DNA of 64,000 bases from JBGLNJ01 sp041300525 (GTDB taxonomy: Bacteria > Chloroflexota > Anaerolineae > Fen-1058): NCBI GenBank assembly GCA_041300525.1, contig JBGLNJ010000001.1, positions 1,364,001 through 1,428,000 on the forward strand, written 5' to 3'. Within the stretch, counting starts at the first letter, position 1. Each line of letters starts with the position of its first letter. Of the stretch, positions 59,373 to 64,000 are shown one piece after another. A model generated the notes under the pieces. The model did not search any database, was not told the origin of the DNA, and saw nothing but the letters and a program-made list of their open reading frames with translations. A program made the position numbers and the translations under genes.

Positions 59373-61616
59373 ATGATATCGGACCAACCAGCAGAGCATC
59401 CCCCTGGATTGCGAAAGCGACTGGGCAGCTTTCTTGTCCTCAACATCCGGGCCAAGATCATCCTCCCCTATCTGGTCCTCACTCTGATCGTGGCCGTCGT
59501 CGGCACCTATGTGGTCACGAGCTTGGTCGCCAGTTCCCTCGACGAACGCTTGACCAATCAGTTGCTCGAAGCCGGGCGCGTCGTTTCGGACAGCCTGGCG
59601 CGCCGCGAAATTGCCCACCTGGAAGCTGCGCGGGTTGTCGCTTTTACGCGAGGGCTGGCAGAAGCCCTGTCCACGCGCGACCAGGATGGCATCACCCGGC
59701 TGGCTCAACCGGCCGGCGCCGGTCTGGGAGTCGAATGTCTCATCGTCGTGGATGCGGACGGCCACGACATGCTGCAAGGGTTGAAGCAGACCGACGGCTC
59801 GTTTCAGGTCGTCAAGAGCCAGTTCGATACGGCGAGTTTGTGGATGGTGCAAACATTGCTAAAGGCCGGCGATCCGAACGCGCTGCCCAAGCGTGGCTTG
59901 GGGCTGCTCCCCGCCAACCGGCGTTACTATTACTTTAGCGCCATCCCCGTCAGTCTGGAAGACAAAGTGGTCGGCGTCATCATCGTGGGCACTTTGCTGG
60001 ACACGTTGCTGCCGTACTTTAAAGCCTCCTCCGTGGCCGACGTGGTCATTTACCAGGATGAGGGCCGCGCCATAGCCACAACCTTTGCGTTCCCCGAAGA
60101 ATCCACCGATACGGCCGCGCTGCTGGAAACACTTTCGATCACGCCGGACTTGTACGAGAGCACGCTGGACAACACCGACTCCACCGCCGGAGAAAACACA
60201 CTCATTCGCAACCGCTCGTACCGGCTGGGCCGCGGGCCACTGCGCGTGGGCCGGGACAAGTTGGGCGTCTTTGCCGTCGCGCTGCCCACGAACTTTATCA
60301 TCCGCGCCGGCGCCACCAGCCGCAACACTTATGCGCTGCTCTTTACCATCGCCATGGCGTGCGTGGTCGTGATCGGGTACTGGATCGCTCAGCGGATCAC
60401 GCATCCTCTCAACCGCCTGGTGAGCACATCCAACGCCGTCGCCGAAGGTGATCTCACACAACGCACGGGCATCACGGGCACGGACGAGATCGGAGCGCTG
60501 GCAAACACCTTTGACGAGATGACCGAGCATCTGGAAGATCGGACTCGGGCGCTGGAACAACTCTTGCAAGATTACAAAGAAGCTGCCGGCCGGATGAGAG
60601 CGATCCTGTCCAGCATTGGCGATGGCGTGATCCTGGAAGACACGCAGGGAGATTTTATCCCGTTGAACGCAGCCGCCGACGCCATACTGACAGAAATGGC
60701 ATCCAATTTTCTGCTCAGCCCCTTGCGCGAGCTATCGGAAAAGCCGGACCAGGCTTCCGAGTCGGAGTCGAATCCCTGGCTGTTGGAACATCGGCGCTTC
60801 CAGATGGGCCAGAAGGTGGTCAGCGTCCACACGGCCGCCGTCCGCACCGACGACGGCCAACATCTCGGCAACGTGGTCGTGATGCGGGACGTAACCGCCG
60901 AAGCCACAGCCGAACAATTGAAGGATGCGTTTGTGGCTCACGTCTCCCACGAGCTGCGCACGCCTCTGACGGCCGTCAAGGGCTATAGCGATTTGCTTCT
61001 GGCGGCTCCTGCCGAGACGCTGAACGACCAACAACGCAGTTTTCTGCAGACCATCCGCCATCACACCGATGACCTGATCGGGATGATCAATGGCTTGCTG
61101 GACTTTTCGGAGATGGAAGCCAAAGGCCGGCTGGGGCTGCAGCGGCGTCCCGTCGTGCTATCCACCCTGGTCGAAGAAATCGCCCGGACATGGCAACCGA
61201 AGATGGAAGACAATGGGCTGATGTTCCAGGTCAACCTCCTGGCTGACGGGTGCCGAGTCAATGCGGACATCAAACGCCTGCGCTGGGCGCTCATCAACCT
61301 GGTGCGCAACGCCTGCCAGTACACGCCGAGCGGAGGCCAGGTGACGCTGCAACTATCGGCGCGCGACGGTCACGCCGTTCTCGACATCATAGACACCGGC
61401 GTGGGCATCTCGTCCCAAGATCAGAAGCGACTCTTTAGCCGCTTCTTTCGGGCCAGCGACATGGAGGACGACGATGTGCGCGGCCTGGGCTTGGGGCTTT
61501 ATGTGACCAAAGCCATTGTCGAAGCGCACGAGGGAGAGATTCGCGTCGAGAGCGAAAAAGGGATCGGCAGCACGTTCAGCATCATTCTTCCGGCGCTGGT
61601 GGACGGCCAGAGCTAA
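59373..61616 (+). CDS. Membrane sensor histidine kinase
   Basis: Complete two-component sensor of 747 aa. Helix 1 (about 28-50), extracellular double-Cache-like domain (about 55-315, VECLIVVDADGHDMLQGLKQ, YYFSAIPVSLEDKVVGVIIV), helix 2 (about 319-342), HAMP (HPLNRLVSTSNAVAEGDLTQ), PAS-like region (about 410-505, ILSSIGDGVILEDTQGDFIP), then HisKA with HVSHELRTPLTAVKGYSDLL (His526) and HATPase with NLVRNACQYTPSG (N box), DIIDTGVGIS (G1), FSRFF (F box) and GLGLGLYVTKAIV (G2). All kinase boxes are intact. There is no adjacent response regulator; the next gene is a surface protein. It has a strong upstream promoter. Confidence 0.94.
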   Translation: MISDQPAEHPPGLRKRLGSFLVLNIRAKIILPYLVLTLIVAVVGTYVVTSLVASSLDERLTNQLLEAGRVVSDSLARREIAHLEAARVVAFTRGLAEALSTRDQDGITRLAQPAGAGLGVECLIVVDADGHDMLQGLKQTDGSFQVVKSQFDTASLWMVQTLLKAGDPNALPKRGLGLLPANRRYYYFSAIPVSLEDKVVGVIIVGTLLDTLLPYFKASSVADVVIYQDEGRAIATTFAFPEESTDTAALLETLSITPDLYESTLDNTDSTAGENTLIRNRSYRLGRGPLRVGRDKLGVFAVALPTNFIIRAGATSRNTYALLFTIAMACVVVIGYWIAQRITHPLNRLVSTSNAVAEGDLTQRTGITGTDEIGALANTFDEMTEHLEDRTRALEQLLQDYKEAAGRMRAILSSIGDGVILEDTQGDFIPLNAAADAILTEMASNFLLSPLRELSEKPDQASESESNPWLLEHRRFQMGQKVVSVHTAAVRTDDGQHLGNVVVMRDVTAEATAEQLKDAFVAHVSHELRTPLTAVKGYSDLLLAAPAETLNDQQRSFLQTIRHHTDDLIGMINGLLDFSEMEAKGRLGLQRRPVVLSTLVEEIARTWQPKMEDNGLMFQVNLLADGCRVNADIKRLRWALINLVRNACQYTPSGGQVTLQLSARDGHAVLDIIDTGVGISSQDQKRLFSRFFRASDMEDDDVRGLGLGLYVTKAIVEAHEGEIRVESEKGIGSTFSIILPALVDGQS

Positions 61617-61638
61617 CGCAACGCGGCAGGTCAATGAC

Positions 61639-63159
61639 ATGGCGCACGACCCTCAAACCGACCGAGATAAAAAACGGACGCGGCGCGACCTGCTGGCGCT
61701 TTTGCTTTTGCTGTTGGCAGTCTTTGCGTGTCTCTTTGCCACAGCCCAACTCGCGACCACGCCGGCCGGCTCGTGGCAAGTCCCCGCCAACATGCTCTCC
61801 GAGCTGAATCCAGACAAGGACTTGCGGCGGTCACAATCTCTCGTCGAGCCGCTCCGGCAAGAAGTATTGACGCCTCCCGCATGGGATCCAAGCCACCTCC
61901 TGACGCCGGTGGGAAAGGGTTTCGTCGTCTCACCGATGGTCTTTGTTCCAGTTCCACCAAGCACAGCCACACCTGTAAAAGTTATCGGGGTTCCGACATC
62001 CGCCGCCAGCGCGACGGCGACTCCTCAACTGCCCGTGAGCACGCCAACCAGAACGCCGTTCCCCACAACCACGCCGCGTCCCACCGCACTGCCGACCCGC
62101 ACACCACTGCCGACACCCGTGCTGCCGACCGATACGCCGCTGCCCACGCCTGTGCCGCCGACTGATACGCCGGAACCGCCGCCGCCACCGCCGACAGCCA
62201 CGCCAACCAGTCCACTTCCACCGCGGCCCGACACCGTCACGCCGACTGCCACCGCGACGCCAACCAACACGCCCACTCCGACCCCGACCAGCAGTCCGAC
62301 CGCTGCCGGGACATCAACCAACACACCGCCGCCTACGCCAACCGGCACGGCGACCAACACATTAACGCCGACTGCTACGAACACGCCAACGCCGACCGCC
62401 ACGAACACATCAACGCCGACTCGCACGCCAACCGCTAGTGCGACACCCACGAACACACGAGTGCCGCGAGTCACCACCAACTTGCAAGTTCTCTATACCT
62501 TCGAAGAAGGCTCAGGCGCGGCAGTCAACGATGTCTCGGGTGTGGGCGTGCCGCTGAACCTCACAATCACCAACCCGGCAAACACGACTTGGATTATGGG
62601 CGGTCTGACAATCAACGCCGCAACCATTATTCAATCTGGCGCGGCAGCGACCAAAGTCATCAGTGCTTGCACAACCCGCAATGAGATTACGCTTGAGGCC
62701 TGGGTCAGACCCGCCAGCACCACCCAGGGCGGCGGCGGCACGGTGCCTCGTATTGTAACTATCTCGACGAACACAAGCAACCGCGACGCAGCACTTGGAC
62801 AAGGGAATGGGACGCTCACAGCGATCTACACGGGTCGCGTTCGTACGACTGCGACCGATAATAACGGAATCACTCCATCACTAGACACACCGGATGGATC
62901 CCTGACGACCGCGCTGACACATGTGGTTTACACACGCAACGCTGCGGGCAATGCCATTTTCTACCTGAATAACGTCCAACAGGCATCCGGCACGATTGGC
63001 GGGAATTTTTCCAACTGGGACGCGGCCTACGCGCTGGCGCTGGCGAACGAATTCACCCAAGACCGCCCCTGGCTGGGTGAATATCACCTGGTCGCCATCT
63101 ACAATCGCGCGCTGACTGCTGCCGAGGTCAGCCAGAACTATGCCGCCGGGGCAGATTAG
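61639..63159 (+). CDS. Membrane-anchored LamG-like (concanavalin fold) surface protein
   Basis: Exported protein of 506 aa. Basic start (HDPQTDRDKKRTRRD) and one helix (LLALLLLLLAVFACLFATAQ) form a signal anchor. A Pro/Thr repeat (about 118-275; PTPTPTSSPTAAGTSTNTPP-like) is a long extended spacer. The C-terminal jelly roll (about 282-506) has LQVLYTFEEGSGAAVNDVSG, EITLEAWVRPASTTQGGGGT, THVVYTRNAAGNAIFYLNNV and HLVAIYNRALTAAEVSQNYA, as in Laminin_G_3/pentraxin-like carbohydrate- or protein-binding domains. The gene lies 22 bases after the sensor kinase, so the kinase may control or be informed by this surface protein. ATG 61639 is chosen because the upstream frame overlaps the kinase. Confidence 0.85.
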   Translation: MAHDPQTDRDKKRTRRDLLALLLLLLAVFACLFATAQLATTPAGSWQVPANMLSELNPDKDLRRSQSLVEPLRQEVLTPPAWDPSHLLTPVGKGFVVSPMVFVPVPPSTATPVKVIGVPTSAASATATPQLPVSTPTRTPFPTTTPRPTALPTRTPLPTPVLPTDTPLPTPVPPTDTPEPPPPPPTATPTSPLPPRPDTVTPTATATPTNTPTPTPTSSPTAAGTSTNTPPPTPTGTATNTLTPTATNTPTPTATNTSTPTRTPTASATPTNTRVPRVTTNLQVLYTFEEGSGAAVNDVSGVGVPLNLTITNPANTTWIMGGLTINAATIIQSGAAATKVISACTTRNEITLEAWVRPASTTQGGGGTVPRIVTISTNTSNRDAALGQGNGTLTAIYTGRVRTTATDNNGITPSLDTPDGSLTTALTHVVYTRNAAGNAIFYLNNVQQASGTIGGNFSNWDAAYALALANEFTQDRPWLGEYHLVAIYNRALTAAEVSQNYAAGAD

Positions 63160-63184
63160 ATGAACATGGCCTTAAAGCAACAAA

Positions 63185-63205
63185 CCGATCTCCCACCGAG
63201 ATCGG
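63185..63205. terminator. Hairpin between convergent surface-protein and SUI1-like genes
   Basis: CCGATCTC (63185-63192), a 5-base loop, GAGATCGG (63198-63205). Perfect 8-bp stem 26 bases after the stop, followed by pyrimidine-rich sequence; probably terminates both converging genes. Confidence 0.6.
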
Positions 63206-63268
63206 CCTCTGCCACAAGTGCTCCTCTCTGAGCGATGCCCTCAAGTTGACGTGAACGTTCCCGGCCCG

Positions 63269-63622
63269 CTATCCACCCGCTCGTTTAACCGTATAGCCGC
63301 GTTTCTGAATCAAAGCGACGAGGGCATCGCAGTGGTCGCCTTGCACGACGATGACGCCATCCTTTACCGATCCCCCCGCGCCACATTGGCGTTTGAGTTC
63401 ACTCGCCAATTCACGCAGTCCACCTTCGTCGAGCGGGATGTCCGAAATTGTTGTCACCGTTTTGCCCTTGCGCCCCTTGACTTCTCGCCGCACTCGGACG
63501 ACTCTTTCGCCCGGCATCTTGGTTTGCTTGAGGCACGTTCCGCCGCACTCGGCGATGGGTCTTCCGCACTCGGGACAAGCGCGGCCAAAATCGGTCGAGT
63601 AAACTAGTCGAGAGTTGGACAC
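63269..63622 (-). CDS. SUI1/YciH-like translation factor
   Basis: Cytosolic protein of 117 aa. After MSNSRLVYSTDFGRACPECG, a possible CxxC pair with the later GGTC, comes the SUI1 fold: VVRVRREVKGRKGKTVTTIS, DIPLDEGGLRELASELKRQC, GAGGSVKDGVIVVQGDHCDA and LIQKRGYTVKRAGG. YciH-type proteins are bacterial relatives of eIF1 and may affect start-site fidelity. The key RK-GK-T and GAGGSVKDG loops are intact. It precedes a helicase gene end by 30 bases on the same strand, so the two may share a transcript. Confidence 0.92.
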   Translation of the reverse strand: MSNSRLVYSTDFGRACPECGRPIAECGGTCLKQTKMPGERVVRVRREVKGRKGKTVTTISDIPLDEGGLRELASELKRQCGAGGSVKDGVIVVQGDHCDALVALIQKRGYTVKRAGG

Positions 63623-63652
63623 ATCACACCTCGCCGCTGGGAGGAAATCTCA

Positions 63653-64000
63653 TTATGCTCGCAAACGCACGTCCAACGCGCTGTACCGCTCTGCCACTTT
63701 GTTGTTCTTGACCGCCATCGCCAGCGCCTTGCGCGACCCCACGATGACGACGAGTTTCCTGGCTCGCGTGACGGCGGTATACAGCAGATTCCGCTGAAGC
63801 ATCAAATAGTGCTGCGTGAGCAGCGGCAGCACCACGCACGGGTACTCGCTGCCCTGCGCTTTGTGGACGCTCGCGGCATAAGCCAGCACCAGCTCGTCCG
63901 CATCGAGCCAGTCGTATACGACGGGCCTCCCGTCTACGCTCACTGTCATCGCCTGCTCCTCCAGGTCGAGCGCAGTGATGCTGCCAATGTCCCCATTGAA
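63653..64000 (-). CDS. RecD2-like helicase, C-terminal part (runs off the window)
   Basis: Only the last about 115 residues lie in the window; the frame is open to its edge (FNGDIGSITALDLEEQAMTV). LVLAYAASVHKAQGSEYPCV and LPLLTQHYLMLQRNLLYTAV with TRARKLVVIVGSRKALAMAV are motifs V and VI of superfamily 1 helicases of the RecD2/TraA group, with the SH3-like insertion DGRPVVYDWLDADE before them. RecD2 unwinds DNA 5' to 3' in repair. The stop is at 63653, 30 bases before the SUI1-like gene start. Confidence 0.92.
   Translation of the reverse strand, partial: FNGDIGSITALDLEEQAMTVSVDGRPVVYDWLDADELVLAYAASVHKAQGSEYPCVVLPLLTQHYLMLQRNLLYTAVTRARKLVVIVGSRKALAMAVKNNKVAERYSALDVRLRA

Noticed and set aside
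61990..62470. Possible CRISPR-like repetition
   Set aside because: Periodicity comes from ACGCC/ACACC codons for Thr-Pro; there are no constant repeats separated by unique spacers and no cas genes.
62025..62480. Gly/Val-rich minus-strand frame resembling a repeat protein
   Set aside because: It is the complement of the Pro/Thr spacer of the LamG-like protein; low-complexity coding DNA gives this on the other strand.

Overview
The window looks like one stretch of a Chloroflexota chromosome (Anaerolineae-like), probably from a metagenome-assembled genome. Pointers are the GC-rich host genes, secreted proteins with long Pro/Thr linkers, HAMP-GAF sensor genes in series, tail-anchored FHA proteins, a bacterial archaeo-eukaryotic-release-factor-like protein, a DUF5317 membrane protein and many short intergenic hairpin repeats. 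The assignment rests on gene style, not on a marker tree. No rRNA, tRNA or CRISPR array was seen.

Layout. 0.2-4 kb: a secreted two-module glycoside hydrolase, then a frameshifted polymorphic-toxin C-terminus with an intact Imm32-like immunity gene. 4.2-8 kb: a methyltransferase and a peptide-ABC permease, both cut at one point, and a complete peptide-binding lipoprotein. 8.9-13.5 kb: a SARP/MalT-like regulator followed by a 42-aa hydrophobic peptide, a DUF5317 membrane protein and a 94-aa protein resembling NHLP-clan RiPP leaders, with a SARP-style direct repeat before the peptide. 13.7-15.3 kb: debris (truncated flavin reductase, IS1182-like and glycosidase fragments). 15.3-22.4 kb: an alkyl-DHAP-synthase-like oxidase, RidA, GlpD, a DUF362 protein, and an ATPase/OmpR-type regulator coupled to a small membrane protein. 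22.5-26.4 kb: remains of a peptide-binding protein, an NlpC/P60 endopeptidase and an Ala-Glu epimerase, a likely murein-peptide salvage set. 26.7-31.3 kb: DsrE/YedF-like protein, GH99-like surface protein, AAA ATPase and 8-oxoguanine deaminase. 31.4-40.7 kb: a substrate-binding-protein tail and four sensor genes (Cache-HAMP-GAF, three times, then GAF-PAS-GAF), the last cut before any kinase domain. 42-49.6 kb: BirA, two FHA proteins, an eRF1-like protein, HtrA, DnaJ and SPFH. 49.9-52.8 kb: dnaA, a strong terminator, a compact oriC-like set of DnaA boxes and a decayed ferredoxin-NADP reductase. 52.8-64 kb: ABC1/UbiB kinase, UvrA, a broken Eco29kI-like restriction-modification locus, half an MraY/WecA-like transferase, a complete sensor kinase, a LamG-like surface protein, a SUI1-like factor and the end of a RecD2-like helicase.

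Two themes stand out. First, at five points (about 4.81, 22.79, 31.77, 40.69 and 58.54 kb) two unrelated genes are cut at the same base-scale position with no mobile element; this means either unusual genome fragmentation or assembly joins. Second, palindromic or simple repeats typical of intergenic DNA appear in frame inside uvrA, birA, glpD and a sensor gene, and one hairpin cluster ends a flavin reductase gene.

The most promising undescribed systems are the SARP / small peptide / DUF5317 / NHLP-like cassette and the kinase-less Cache-HAMP-GAF sensor series.
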